Assembly (NCBI RefSeq): GCF_035989305.1
Contig: NZ_CP108514.1
Span: 4,317,501-4,381,500 of the forward strand
DNA from: Streptomyces sp. NBC_01233
Lineage (GTDB): Bacteria; Actinomycetota; Actinomycetes; Streptomycetales; Streptomycetaceae
Direction of reading: 5' to 3'
DNA length: 64,000 nucleotides
Shown here: positions 43,465-51,932 of the stretch, piece after piece
Position numbering within the stretch: position 1 is the stretch's first letter
How the letters are laid out: each line of letters begins with the position of its first letter
Notes under the pieces: generated by a model
Databases searched by the model: none
The model's input: the letters and a program-made list of their open reading frames with translations, nothing else
What the model was told of the DNA's origin: nothing
Position numbers and translations under genes: made by a program

Positions 43465-45033
43465 TCATGAGACGGGACGGTGGGTGACGGCGTAGACCTT
43501 GCCGTGCTTGTTGCTGCCCGAGGTGCGCGCTACGTGGATGCCGCGGGCGCGGAGTGCCGGGGCCACCTGTCGGATGCGGGCACTCAGCACGGCAGGGGTC
43601 TTGGGCCAGCCATCGGCAAAGCCTCGGCCGTCGCTGCTGAGCTGCCGGTGCAGCTCGCCCATGGTTCCCTGCCATCCGGCGAGCGGGAAGGCAGGAGAGG
43701 CTGTCCAGTCGCGCAGCGCGCCGGCTACCGGATGACCGTCGAGGACGGCGTCGTTCAAGGCGTCCTGCGCCCCGTTGAACGCATCGAGGCTGCGCCAGCC
43801 GGTGACCCTGTCGAGTGCGTGCAGCAGCTCGGCGAAATCGGCGAGCCGAGGCCGTTCGGTGAGGTCGGCAGCGGCGTGCGGGAGGTCGGCCCACACCGCG
43901 GCGGCGAGGTCGAGCAGGGCGCCGAGGATGCGAGGGTGCGCCTGCTCGTACGCGGCCCACAGGGCGCCCGCAGTGCGGCGCTGGTCTCGGCGGATGGGCT
44001 GGAGTTCGAGCGGCATCATGCGTTCGGCGAGGTCGTTGCGGAGCGCGCCGAGGTCGATGCCGGTCAGCAGTACGGGCCGCTGGTAGGTGAGCACGTTCAC
44101 GTCGTCGTCGGTGTAGAGAGCGCGGGTCACCTGCGCGTCGCCGGTGACGATGCGGCACAGGGCATCGGACAACCAGCCGGGCAGCCCCGAAAGGTTGTCG
44201 AGGGCGAGCACCCATCCGGCGGCCGTGGTCGGGCCGAGGTCGCGCAGGTTCTCGGGCGCCTGCCGCAGGGGCGCGCGGGCGCCTTCGATGATCCCGGTGA
44301 GCATCTGGCCCGAGGTGCTCTTGCCCGTCCCCTGCTCGCCGGTCAGGTACGCGATGGGGCGCGGCATCCCCGGGCGCAGCGCAGCCAGGAGCCAGCCGAT
44401 CGCGAGCGGCAGCGTCTCAGGGGTGAAGGGCAGCAGGGCGGAGAGCTCGCCGATGCCCTCGCGCCAGCCGCCGGCCGGGCGGTCGGGGCGGGGCAGTGGC
44501 CGAACCAGCTTGGTGCGGCGCCAGACCGGACCCGCCTCGGGGTCCGGGCACGTCAAGGTCCACCCGTCCGGGGCGATACGGACCGACTCCCCGTCGGGGC
44601 GGCCGAGGTCGAGCCAAGACACCGCCGTGTCCTCGGGATCTGCACCGACGCGCAGGTGCAGCTCGGTCTCGGGCACGCGCATGGCGAGGGCGTCGAGCGT
44701 GGCAACGGCATCCGCGAGTGCGGTCTGCGAGGGCGTGCGGTCGTACTCGGTGACGTAGATACGGGTGAGGTGCTGCCGCAGGCTGCCGGTTCCGGTGTGC
44801 GCTGCTGCGCGCAACGGCACGGCGACAGCCGGACCGTCGTACGGGACTGCGTACGGGGCGCCGTTGTGGTGCAGGTACCGGAAGCGGTTCTGCCCGAGGA
44901 CCCGCAGTACCTCGGCCTGCGGGGGCTGCTTCCCCTGCTTCGCGCTGCGCGGCTGCTCCCCGCCCTGTTCCGCCCGCGGAAAGGGGACGACGGAGCGGGC
45001 GGCGGCGATCGGGTCAAAGGCCGGAGGGATCAT
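43465..45033 (-). CDS. Replication ATPase/helicase-like protein of the integrative element
   Basis: 522 residues. A P-loop LTGEQGTGKSTSGQ lies near residue 250, with downstream AAA-like elements (GWVLALDNLSGLPGW, QRPVLLTGIDLGA) and a C-terminal winged-helix-like region (MGELHRQLSSDGRGF ... RIRQVAPALRARG). Together with the Prim-Pol just upstream it looks like the initiator/helicase half of a two-gene replication module. The start overlaps the stop of the Prim-Pol gene by four bases (ATGA). Confidence 0.78.
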   Translation of the reverse strand: MIPPAFDPIAAARSVVPFPRAEQGGEQPRSAKQGKQPPQAEVLRVLGQNRFRYLHHNGAPYAVPYDGPAVAVPLRAAAHTGTGSLRQHLTRIYVTEYDRTPSQTALADAVATLDALAMRVPETELHLRVGADPEDTAVSWLDLGRPDGESVRIAPDGWTLTCPDPEAGPVWRRTKLVRPLPRPDRPAGGWREGIGELSALLPFTPETLPLAIGWLLAALRPGMPRPIAYLTGEQGTGKSTSGQMLTGIIEGARAPLRQAPENLRDLGPTTAAGWVLALDNLSGLPGWLSDALCRIVTGDAQVTRALYTDDDVNVLTYQRPVLLTGIDLGALRNDLAERMMPLELQPIRRDQRRTAGALWAAYEQAHPRILGALLDLAAAVWADLPHAAADLTERPRLADFAELLHALDRVTGWRSLDAFNGAQDALNDAVLDGHPVAGALRDWTASPAFPLAGWQGTMGELHRQLSSDGRGFADGWPKTPAVLSARIRQVAPALRARGIHVARTSGSNKHGKVYAVTHRPVS

Positions 45034-46076
45034 GCGGCGGCCCCGGTGTGCGTGCGCGGGTTCCGCTCACCTGCGGTGAGGCCGGAGCGAATCGCAGCCT
45101 CGGCCTCGCGGTCGGACAGCCCACCGTGCCGGGCCGCGTCGAGCAGTACGTCGACGAGTTGCCCGCGGTCGAGTCGGCCGGCCGCGCAGAGGGTGCCGAG
45201 GTTGAAGGAGGCTCGGTTGAGCGTGGCGTTCCGAGTGCCGGGCTGTGCCTCGGCGACAGTCCGCAGCTCGGCCTCGACGGCAGCCGCGGCGTACCCGTTG
45301 CCCATGGGGCGGGAGCGCCAAGGCAGCACGGTACGGGGCCGCTCGGGGCGTGCACGGTGCCCGGTGCGGTCGAGGTCGCGCGCCAGCCAGACGGGCAAAT
45401 CGGCGACCGCGCGGCAGTCACCGAGCGCGGTGTACGTGCCAGCGCGGGTGACCGTGCCCGGGGCCACGGCGTACGAGGCGCCGGCGCGCACGTCGAGCTG
45501 CCAGCCCAGTGCTCCGGCAAGCGGGCGCCATGTCGTACCGGCCGGGGCACGGAACCAGTAGTGCAGTCCGCCGGAAGGGGTGAGCACGGTCAGTGTCTGC
45601 GGACCGCAGCCGGGCAGCGTCGCACGTCGCGCCTCGACGAGCAGTGCGAGGGTGTCGCGGCCGTCGGCGATGCTGCCGGGGGCGACGTCCTCGGGCAGGT
45701 CGACGCCCGGGAGCAGCTCGGACTGCTCCTCGGGAGGCTGTCCGCCGTGGCAGTCCACATCGAGTATCACCAGGCCGGATGGACCCGCGGCGACGCCGAC
45801 ACCGGCGGACGGCATCCGGGCCCACCATGCGGCGATTCGCTCGGGGTCGGTGGTCGCGGCGAGTACGCCGTGACAGGGGCGGCCGGCGGCGATGCACTCG
45901 CAGCCGTGCCCATCGTGCGGGGCGTGGTGAGGGTTGGGACGCTCCTTGGTCCCGGCTGCACAGCGGTCGCAGCCGCGCACGGGCAGCTTGGCACCCGGGG
46001 CAAGCGGGTGCACCGCGTAGCCCTGAGCGGCCAGCCACAGGGCTACGCGGAGCGGGTCAGGGGTCGGGGTCGTCAA
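45030..46076 (-). CDS. Bifunctional DNA primase/polymerase (Prim-Pol)
   Basis: About 348 residues. The N-terminal Prim-Pol domain is supported by GYAVHPLAPGAKLPV, the acidic metal site GLVILDVDCHG, the later GGLHYWFRAPAG and the WQLDVRAGASYAVAPG region. Prim-Pols start DNA synthesis on integrative elements and plasmids of actinomycetes. A Cys cluster (CDRCAAG ... CECIAAGRPCHG) may bind zinc. I chose TTG at 46076 because the upstream gene ends at 46081; a GTG or ATG is not available nearby. Confidence 0.82.
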   Translation of the reverse strand: MTTPTPDPLRVALWLAAQGYAVHPLAPGAKLPVRGCDRCAAGTKERPNPHHAPHDGHGCECIAAGRPCHGVLAATTDPERIAAWWARMPSAGVGVAAGPSGLVILDVDCHGGQPPEEQSELLPGVDLPEDVAPGSIADGRDTLALLVEARRATLPGCGPQTLTVLTPSGGLHYWFRAPAGTTWRPLAGALGWQLDVRAGASYAVAPGTVTRAGTYTALGDCRAVADLPVWLARDLDRTGHRARPERPRTVLPWRSRPMGNGYAAAAVEAELRTVAEAQPGTRNATLNRASFNLGTLCAAGRLDRGQLVDVLLDAARHGGLSDREAEAAIRSGLTAGERNPRTHTGAAA

Positions 46077-46080
46077 ACCG

Positions 46081-46383
46081 TCACCGCCCCAGCAGTGCGG
46101 CGAGGGTGGCCACGACAGCAGCGAGCCCGTCCGGGTCGGTGCCGTGCACCTGATACCCCGCGCTGCGAGCCAGTACGGCGGCGAGTGTCCGGGCGGTGTA
46201 CTCGTCGATGTCGCGTGCACCCCCGATGAAGAGGCGCGCACGGAACCCGTTGGGTGTCGGGGTCAGTCCGCCCAACTCCCGGGTGGCGTCAGGAAGCACC
46301 GCCCACCCGTGCGAAACGGGCAGGCGGTAGCTCATCGTCGGCAGGGCTGCCGAGCGGCGAGGAGTGATGACCGGGCTACTCAC
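46081..46383 (-). CDS. Small hypothetical protein of the replication operon
   Basis: 100 residues with no transmembrane segment. The C-terminal half has an alpha-helical Ala/Leu pattern (TARTLAAVLARSAGYQVH). The start overlaps the stop of the excisionase-like gene by four bases. No known function. Confidence 0.6.
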   Translation of the reverse strand: MSSPVITPRRSAALPTMSYRLPVSHGWAVLPDATRELGGLTPTPNGFRARLFIGGARDIDEYTARTLAAVLARSAGYQVHGTDPDGLAAVVATLAALLGR

Positions 46384-46676
46384 GCGGCACCCGCCTCGGT
46401 CTGCTCCTGGCTCTGAAAGCCGAGAAAGCGCAGCAGGTCGTACCGAGTGACGCGGTACTGCCGCCCAAGGCGCAGGACCCGCACCGGGTACTCGCCGTTC
46501 TTGGCCAGGGCGTACCCGGTCGTTCGGCCAAGGGCCAAGGCTCGGTTCGCCGTGTCGAGGTCGAAGCTGACGGGCAGGGCCATCAACTCGGCCGCCGCCA
46601 TCCCCTTCACGTTCTGATCTTCGAGCGAGCGCAAATCATCCTCCAGAGGGTTGGGTGCATCATTCCCCCTGAGCAT
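46380..46676 (-). CDS. Excisionase-like helix-turn-helix protein
   Basis: 98 residues with a MerR/Xis-type winged HTH (DTANRALALGRTTGYALAKN, then GEYPVRVLRLGRQYRVTRYDLLRFLG). Proteins of this type direct integrase towards excision, or act as small activators. It heads the replication operon and is divergent from the XRE-integrase pair across only 53 bases. An internal Met (residue 26) is an alternative start. Confidence 0.75.
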   Translation of the reverse strand: MLRGNDAPNPLEDDLRSLEDQNVKGMAAAELMALPVSFDLDTANRALALGRTTGYALAKNGEYPVRVLRLGRQYRVTRYDLLRFLGFQSQEQTEAGAA

Positions 46677-46729
46677 GATCCCCTGGATCGGCTGGCGTCA
46701 ACCCCACCCAGGGTGTAGCGTCCATTCCC

Positions 46730-47233
46730 GTGGAGAATGAAGAGGGCCGGCAGGCAGACACCATGTGGGGCTACGGCTACGAGCCCGAGAAAGCGCTAGG
46801 CGAAGCCCTGCGCTCACTCCGCACGGCACGCGGCATGTCGCAGGAAGACGTGGCGACGATGATGAGCCGGAGCGGTTTCTCCTGGCGTCAGACAACGGTC
46901 GCGAAGACGGAGGGCGGTTCACGCCCCGTCCGCGTCAACGAGGCTGCCGCTCTGGCCCTGTGCTTCGGCGTCTCCGTTAACGAGCTGCTCGGCAACCAGG
47001 CGGACAGCCCGGAACAGTCGCTGATCGAATCGACGTACCGGGTGTCGTTCTCGCTCTACCTGAGCACTCGACTCCGCACCGAGGAAGCGCTCCGGCGGAA
47101 GCAAGCCGCAGAACGCGAGTACGAGGAGTCCCTCGCTCAGCTCCGCGAGACGAAGCAGTCCTACGAAGAGGCAAGCCGGGCATTCGAGGAGGCATTCCTC
47201 GAACCGTCCGGCGAGGGGGAGGAGAAGGATTGA
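46730..47233 (+). CDS. XRE-family regulator preceding integrase
   Basis: 167 residues. An N-terminal XRE helix-turn-helix (LGEALRSLRTARGMSQEDVA ... WRQTTVAKTEGG) is followed by a long charged helix, probably a coiled coil (RKQAAEREYEESLAQLRETK). The GTG at 46730 is the likely start. Its stop overlaps the integrase TTG start. It probably controls the divergent xis-rep operon and integrase. Confidence 0.83.
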   Translation: MENEEGRQADTMWGYGYEPEKALGEALRSLRTARGMSQEDVATMMSRSGFSWRQTTVAKTEGGSRPVRVNEAAALALCFGVSVNELLGNQADSPEQSLIESTYRVSFSLYLSTRLRTEEALRRKQAAEREYEESLAQLRETKQSYEEASRAFEEAFLEPSGEGEEKD

Positions 47234-48927
47234 CCGGCTCGACCTTCAAACGGTGCGCCTGCCGCAACCCGGAGACGGGCAAGCAGTACGGGCAGTCGTG
47301 CCCCAAGCTCACACAGAAGCGCCACGGCCTGTGGAACGTCCGCCAAGAGCTGCCGAACGACAAGGACGGCAAGCGCCGCACCTTCCGCCGCTCGGGCTAC
47401 GCCACGAAGAACGAGGCACAGGGCGACCTCGACCGGCTGCGCGCACTGCTCGGCATCCCAGGTGACGACGACCCCGACGGCCGCCTGCTCATCGGTGACC
47501 TGCTCGAAACGGTCGCCTCCAAGAAGGAGGCCGTACCCGACTACGAGGAGACGCAGCGTCGGTTCCGCACCGGCCAGTCCCTCACCGCCCGGCTGACCGT
47601 CGGCGACTGGCTCGACCAGTGGCTCGCTGGCAAGCGGCGCCGCGACTCCACCCTCGACGGATACGAGTCGCACATCCGCGTCCACTTGAAGCCGCACATC
47701 GGGCAGCACCGCCTCGACCGGCTGAACGTGGGCCACCTGGTTGAGTTGTTCGACGCGATCGAGGAGCACAACGAGGAGATCCTCGTCGAGAACGCCAACC
47801 GCCGGGCGCAGGTCGCGCTGAGCAAGCCGACCACACCGGGGCGACCGCTCCCCGCCGAGCGAGAGCGGATCGCCGCAGAGCGCGCAAAGCTCGCCGAGAT
47901 GAAGCCGTTCCGGAAGGTCACCGGGCCCGCGACCCGACAGCGCGTTCGGGCGACCTTGCGTGCGGCCCTGAACGATGCCATCGCGCAGCAGCTCATCACC
48001 TTCAACCCGGCATCACATGTCGAACTGGAGACCGGTAAGCGGCCCAAGGCACTCGTCTGGACCGAGGAGCGCATCGCCCAGTGGAAGCGGACGGGAGACA
48101 AGCCGTCGCCCGTCATGGTCTGGACGCCCGAGCAGACGGGCGCGTTCCTCGACCGCGCGGCGAAGCACCGCCTCTACGCGCTGTACCACCTGATCGCCTT
48201 CCGTGGCCTGCGCCGAGGCGAGGCATGCGGCCAGCAGTGGACCGAGACCGACCTCGGGGCGGGGCTGCTCACCGTCGCCACTCAGCTCGTACAGCGCGGC
48301 TGGAAGGTCGAGGAGTCCGCGCCCAAGACGGACAGCGGCGAGCGCGTGGTCGCCCTCGACTCCGAGACGGTGAAGGTGCTCGCGAAGCACCGCAAGCGGC
48401 AGATGCGGGAGCGCCTCGCGTGGGGCGAGGCGTACGTCGACACCGGCCGCGTGTTCACGCAGGAAAACGGCGAGTGGCTCCACCCGGCATGGGTGACCGA
48501 GCAGTTCCGGCGGCTGGCTGCCGAGGCTGGTCTGCCCCCGATCCGGCTGCACGACCTGCGCCACGGCGCGGCAACCCTCGCCCTCGCGGCCGGCGCCGAG
48601 ATGAAGGTCGTACAGGAGATGCTCGGCCACTCCTCGATCACGATCACGTCGGACACGTACACCAGCGTCCTGCCCGAGGTCGCGCGAAAGGCTGCCGAGG
48701 CCGCGGTAAGGCTGGTCCCGCGGCAGGCCGTTCGTACCGCCGGGCTCACCTCGGGCTCACATCAGGTCACCGGACGCCCCGGGCAAGGCAAAGCGCCCCA
48801 CCCGAAGAAGTCGGATGGGGCGCTAAGGCGCAGGTCAGAGGAAGGTTCCTCCGCCTCGCGAGCGGTAGGCCATGTCGGACTCGAACCGACAACCAACGGA
48901 TTAAAAGTCCGCTGCTCTGCCAATTGA
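47230..48927 (+). CDS. int: Tyrosine recombinase (integrase) for the tRNA-Lys site
   Basis: 565 residues. An N-terminal arm-binding region with cysteines (CACRNPETGKQYGQSCP) is followed by a core-binding domain (VGDWLDQWLAGKRRRDSTLD) and a catalytic domain with R in FRGLRRGEACG, HxLR in LHDLRHGAATLA, H in LGHSS and the nucleophile Y in SDTYTSVLP. An unusual insert of about 60 residues sits between the core-binding and catalytic parts. The last ~25 codons lie in the tRNA-Lys gene and its flank, so integration restores both. The start is TTG, overlapping the XRE gene. Confidence 0.92.
   Translation: MTGSTFKRCACRNPETGKQYGQSCPKLTQKRHGLWNVRQELPNDKDGKRRTFRRSGYATKNEAQGDLDRLRALLGIPGDDDPDGRLLIGDLLETVASKKEAVPDYEETQRRFRTGQSLTARLTVGDWLDQWLAGKRRRDSTLDGYESHIRVHLKPHIGQHRLDRLNVGHLVELFDAIEEHNEEILVENANRRAQVALSKPTTPGRPLPAERERIAAERAKLAEMKPFRKVTGPATRQRVRATLRAALNDAIAQQLITFNPASHVELETGKRPKALVWTEERIAQWKRTGDKPSPVMVWTPEQTGAFLDRAAKHRLYALYHLIAFRGLRRGEACGQQWTETDLGAGLLTVATQLVQRGWKVEESAPKTDSGERVVALDSETVKVLAKHRKRQMRERLAWGEAYVDTGRVFTQENGEWLHPAWVTEQFRRLAAEAGLPPIRLHDLRHGAATLALAAGAEMKVVQEMLGHSSITITSDTYTSVLPEVARKAAEAAVRLVPRQAVRTAGLTSGSHQVTGRPGQGKAPHPKKSDGALRRRSEEGSSASRAVGHVGLEPTTNGLKVRCSAN
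48792..48824 (-). terminator. Terminator after tRNA-Lys
   Basis: AGCGCCCCACCCGA pairs with TCGGATGGGGCGCT with one mismatch. It lies inside the integrase reading frame downstream of the tRNA on the minus strand. Confidence 0.75.
48857..48909 (-). repeat. Attachment site, right end of the integrated element (53-bp direct repeat)
   Basis: A perfect copy of 36741-36793 that forms the 3' half of the intact tRNA-Lys gene. Confidence 0.9.
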
Positions 48928-48938
48928 GCTAATGGCCC
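48866..48938 (-). tRNA. tRNA-Lys (TTT)
   Basis: A complete 73-base cloverleaf with anticodon loop CTTTTAA. The 3' half is supplied by the integrated element. CCA is not encoded. It is a typical tyrosine-recombinase target. Confidence 0.95.
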
Positions 48939-49228
48939 TCCAGGTGCTCACCCCAGAGCATAGCCGGACAGCGCCGGTCAGCCGATCGGGTATCGACCGA
49001 CCGGCCTGTCGCCGTCAGTTCAACGGCCTCGGCCGGGGGTTCCCGGGCCGTCGGGCCGGTGAAGGTGAGCGGGCCCGAGTGCTGAACGCGACGGCCTGGC
49101 CGTCGACCGGCACGGCGGCGGCCGGACGCCATGTCACGGATCGTCAGCTACCGGGACGCGGCGGGCTCGAACGGCCACCACGGCCCGTCCACGGCTGCTT
49201 CGCCACCGTCTTGAGCCCCCTCCGAAAC
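48939..49228. other. Intergenic region between tRNA-Lys and the DEAD-box helicase gene
   Basis: About 290 bases without a gene; it should contain the tRNA-Lys promoter. The helicase terminator begins at 49229. Confidence 0.45.
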
Positions 49229-49274
49229 GAGAAGGGCCCGTACGACACCCGGCGGTGTCGTACGGGCCCTTCTC
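49229..49274. terminator. Terminator of the DEAD-box helicase gene
   Basis: A perfect 21-bp stem (49229-49249 with 49254-49274) with a CGGC loop, one of the strongest hairpins in the window. Confidence 0.9.
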
Positions 49275-49295
49275 AGGGGTTCAGCTCAGCTGCGG

Positions 49296-51665
49296 TCAGC
49301 CGTTGCGCTTCCAGCGCGGCTTGTCGTCGCGGCGGCCGCCGAAGCCACCGGTGGAACCGGAACCGGAGCCGGACGGGCGGTGGTCGTCGCGGCGGCCGTA
49401 CGGACGGTCGCCGGCGCCGGCGCCGGAGCGGAAGCCGCCGGAGGGACGGTCGTCACGACGGTCGCGGTTGAACGGACGGTCGCCACCGGAGCGGAAGCCG
49501 CCGGAGGGGCGGTCGTCACGGTTGTACGTGCCGTTGCCCGTGGCCGGACGGTCGCCACCGGAGCGGAAGCCACCCGACGGACGGTCGTCACGGCGGAAGC
49601 CGCCACGCTCGCCACCACGGTCATCGCGGTTGAAGCCACCGGACGGACGGTCGTCACGACGGAAGCCACCACCGGCCGGACGGTCGCCACCGGAGCGGAA
49701 GCCACCCGACGGACGGTCGTCACGGCGGAAGCCGCCACGCTCGCCACCACGGTCATCGCGGTTGAAGCCACCGGACGGACGGTCGTCACGACGGAAGCCA
49801 CCACCGGCCGGACGGTCGCCACCGGAGCGGAAGCCACCCGACGGACGGTCGTCACGGCGGAAGCCGCCACGCTCGCCACCACGGTCGTCACGGTTGAAGC
49901 CACCGGACGGACGGCCGCCGCGGTCACCGCGGTCGCCACCACGGAAGCCGCCACGGTCGCCACCGCGGTTGTCGCGACGCTCGAAGTTGCCACGGTCGTC
50001 GCGCTGGGCGCGCTGCTCCTCGCGGCGCTCCTGCGCGGCCAGCTCGGCGGCAGCGGCGGCGGCAGCAGCCGCGACCTCGGCCTCGGCAGCCTCGGCCACC
50101 TCGGCGACAGCGGCCTCCGGGTCCTCGCCGCGCTCACGGGCGGAGCGGGCGACCAGGCGGTCGGCCTCCTCGCGGAGCTCGACGGCACGGCGCGACAGGC
50201 GCTCCAGCTGCTTGGTGAGCTCGGCGACCTCGCGCTCGGCCTGCTTCGCGGCGTTGTTCGCGGAGTCGGCCTGGACCTCGGTCAGCGAACGGGCACCGGT
50301 GATCTCGGCGACCTCCGGCTCGAAGGCGCCGGCGCCCTGGACGATGTGACGCGAGGCGTCGACGCCCGCGTCCTCCATCAGGCGGAAGATCTGGCGGCGC
50401 TGGTGCGGCAGGGCGAGGGAGACCACGACACCCGACTTGCCGGCACGGGCGGTACGGCCCGAGCGGTGCAGGTAGTCCTTGTGGTCGCCGGCCGGGTCCA
50501 CGTTCAGGACCAGGTCGATGCCGTCGACGTGGATGCCGCGGGCGGCGACGTCGGTGGCGACGAGCGCGTTGACGTAGCCGTCCTTGAAGTCGGCGAGGAC
50601 GCGGGTACGGGCACCCTGCGTCATGCCGCCGTGCAGCGCGTCGGCCTTCACGCCGGCCTCGACGAGCTGCTCGGCGATGCGGTCGGCGCCCAGCTGGGTG
50701 CGGACGAAGATGATGGTGCGGCCCTTGCGGGCGGCGATGGCGGCCGTGACCGGCGCCTTGTCCTTCGGCTTCACGACGAGGACGTGGTGCGTCATGGTCG
50801 TGACGTTGCCCTGGGCGCTGTCGACCTCGTGCGTGACGGGGTTGGACAGGTAGCGCTTGACCAGGGTGCCGATCTCGTTCTCCATGGTGGCGGAGAAGAG
50901 CATGCGCTGGCCGCCGCCGGGGATCTGGTCGAGCAGCTCGGTGACCTCGGGCAGGAAGCCCAGGTCGGCCATCTGGTCGGCCTCGTCGAGGACCGCGACC
51001 TGGACGTTCTCCAGGGAGCAGGCGCCACGGTTGATGATGTCGCGCAGACGGCCCGGGGTGGCGACGAGGACGTCGACACCGCGCTCCAGAGCGTAGATCT
51101 GGTTGCTCATGGAGGTGCCGCCGCAGACGACCTTCATCTTCAGGCCGAGCACGTCGCCGTAGGGCTGGAGGGCGTCCGCGACCTGCATCGCGAGCTCACG
51201 GGTCGGCGTGAGGATGATCGCGCGGGGCTTCTTCTTCTCGGTGTGACCGCCGGCCAGGGAGGCCAGGGTCGGCAGACCGAAGGAGAGGGTCTTGCCGGAG
51301 CCGGTGCGGCCACGGCCGAGGATGTCCTTGCCGGCCAGGGCGTCCGGGATGGTCGCGGCCTGGATCGGGAAGGGGGCGGTGACGCCGTTCTGGGCGAGCT
51401 TGCGCACGATGCCGTCGGGCAGACCGAGGTCTCCGAAGGTGATCGAGGGCTCGGCGTCGGCGTCGTCGTCACCGTCGAAGTCGGTGTCGGAGTCGATGGA
51501 GTCCTCGACGGACTCACCGTTCGTCACGTCGGCCTCAAGGGCCTCGATGATCTCGTCGGCCTCTGCGGCCTCGATGGCCTCGGTGACCACAAGGGCCTCG
51601 GCGTCGACGATCTCGTTGGAGTCGTTCTCGGGCATGACGGAACGGTCAGAACTGGAAATGGACAT
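49296..51665 (-). CDS. DEAD-box ATP-dependent RNA helicase with a repeat-rich RGG-like tail
   Basis: 789 residues. An acidic N-terminal extension (about 1-80) precedes the Q-motif and motif I (GRGRTGSGKT), motif II DEAD (VAVLDEADQMADLG), motif III SAT, and the second RecA domain with RGIHVDG and HRSGRTARAG. A charged helical linker (about 480-580) leads to a C-terminal tail of Gly/Arg/Asp/Phe repeats such as GGFRRDDRPSGGFRSGG. Such tails bind RNA without sequence preference and can promote condensates. It probably unwinds structured mRNA or rRNA precursors. I keep the ATG at 51665; Met11 has no ribosome binding site. Confidence 0.93.
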   Translation of the reverse strand: MSISSSDRSVMPENDSNEIVDAEALVVTEAIEAAEADEIIEALEADVTNGESVEDSIDSDTDFDGDDDADAEPSITFGDLGLPDGIVRKLAQNGVTAPFPIQAATIPDALAGKDILGRGRTGSGKTLSFGLPTLASLAGGHTEKKKPRAIILTPTRELAMQVADALQPYGDVLGLKMKVVCGGTSMSNQIYALERGVDVLVATPGRLRDIINRGACSLENVQVAVLDEADQMADLGFLPEVTELLDQIPGGGQRMLFSATMENEIGTLVKRYLSNPVTHEVDSAQGNVTTMTHHVLVVKPKDKAPVTAAIAARKGRTIIFVRTQLGADRIAEQLVEAGVKADALHGGMTQGARTRVLADFKDGYVNALVATDVAARGIHVDGIDLVLNVDPAGDHKDYLHRSGRTARAGKSGVVVSLALPHQRRQIFRLMEDAGVDASRHIVQGAGAFEPEVAEITGARSLTEVQADSANNAAKQAEREVAELTKQLERLSRRAVELREEADRLVARSARERGEDPEAAVAEVAEAAEAEVAAAAAAAAAELAAQERREEQRAQRDDRGNFERRDNRGGDRGGFRGGDRGDRGGRPSGGFNRDDRGGERGGFRRDDRPSGGFRSGGDRPAGGGFRRDDRPSGGFNRDDRGGERGGFRRDDRPSGGFRSGGDRPAGGGFRRDDRPSGGFNRDDRGGERGGFRRDDRPSGGFRSGGDRPATGNGTYNRDDRPSGGFRSGGDRPFNRDRRDDRPSGGFRSGAGAGDRPYGRRDDHRPSGSGSGSTGGFGGRRDDKPRWKRNG
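49549..49912 (-). repeat. 132-bp tandem repeats in the helicase tail
   Basis: Units begin at 49549, 49681 and 49813. The first two are identical over 132 bp as far as I can read, and the third agrees for about the first 75 bp with later changes. Each unit encodes 44 residues. Identity at the DNA level suggests recent duplication or gene conversion. Confidence 0.85.
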
Positions 51666-51932
51666 GCGAAATGCGAAACCTTCCGGAGTCTCGGCACGCG
51701 CCCAAACTCCGTGAATCGCAAATCGACCGCCTCAATGCGGTCAGCCACGGCTAGGGAGAGTACGCGCCACACGGCGCTCTTCGGATTCGGCGCCGGGCAA
51801 TGGGATCAAACGATCTATAACCATACGCACCCTCCCCGGGGTCTGGCAAGTCAATCCGACCGAAACACCTCTGACCTGCGAAGACGTCTCGTCCCGGCGC
51901 AGCCCGCCAGACCCCGGAGCCCGCGACGGGCC

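Larger units (their letters stand above)
36741..48909. mobile_element. Integrative element at tRNA-Lys (about 12.1 kb, AICE- or IME-like)
   Basis: It is bounded by the perfect 53-bp repeats, with a tyrosine integrase reading into the intact tRNA gene at the right end. An excisionase-like gene, an XRE regulator, Prim-Pol and ATPase genes resemble the control and replication module of actinomycete integrative elements. Cargo includes an MFS pump, an Fe(II)/2-oxoglutarate dioxygenase-like protein, a TPR regulator and a GNAT. I find no FtsK/TraB-type transfer gene, so it is either mobilised in trans or decayed. Confidence 0.85.

Noticed and set aside
43028..44215. Long open frame overlapping the end of the replication ATPase gene
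   Set aside because: Arginine/proline-rich composition, no ribosome binding site, and mostly antisense or out of frame relative to the recognised ATPase.
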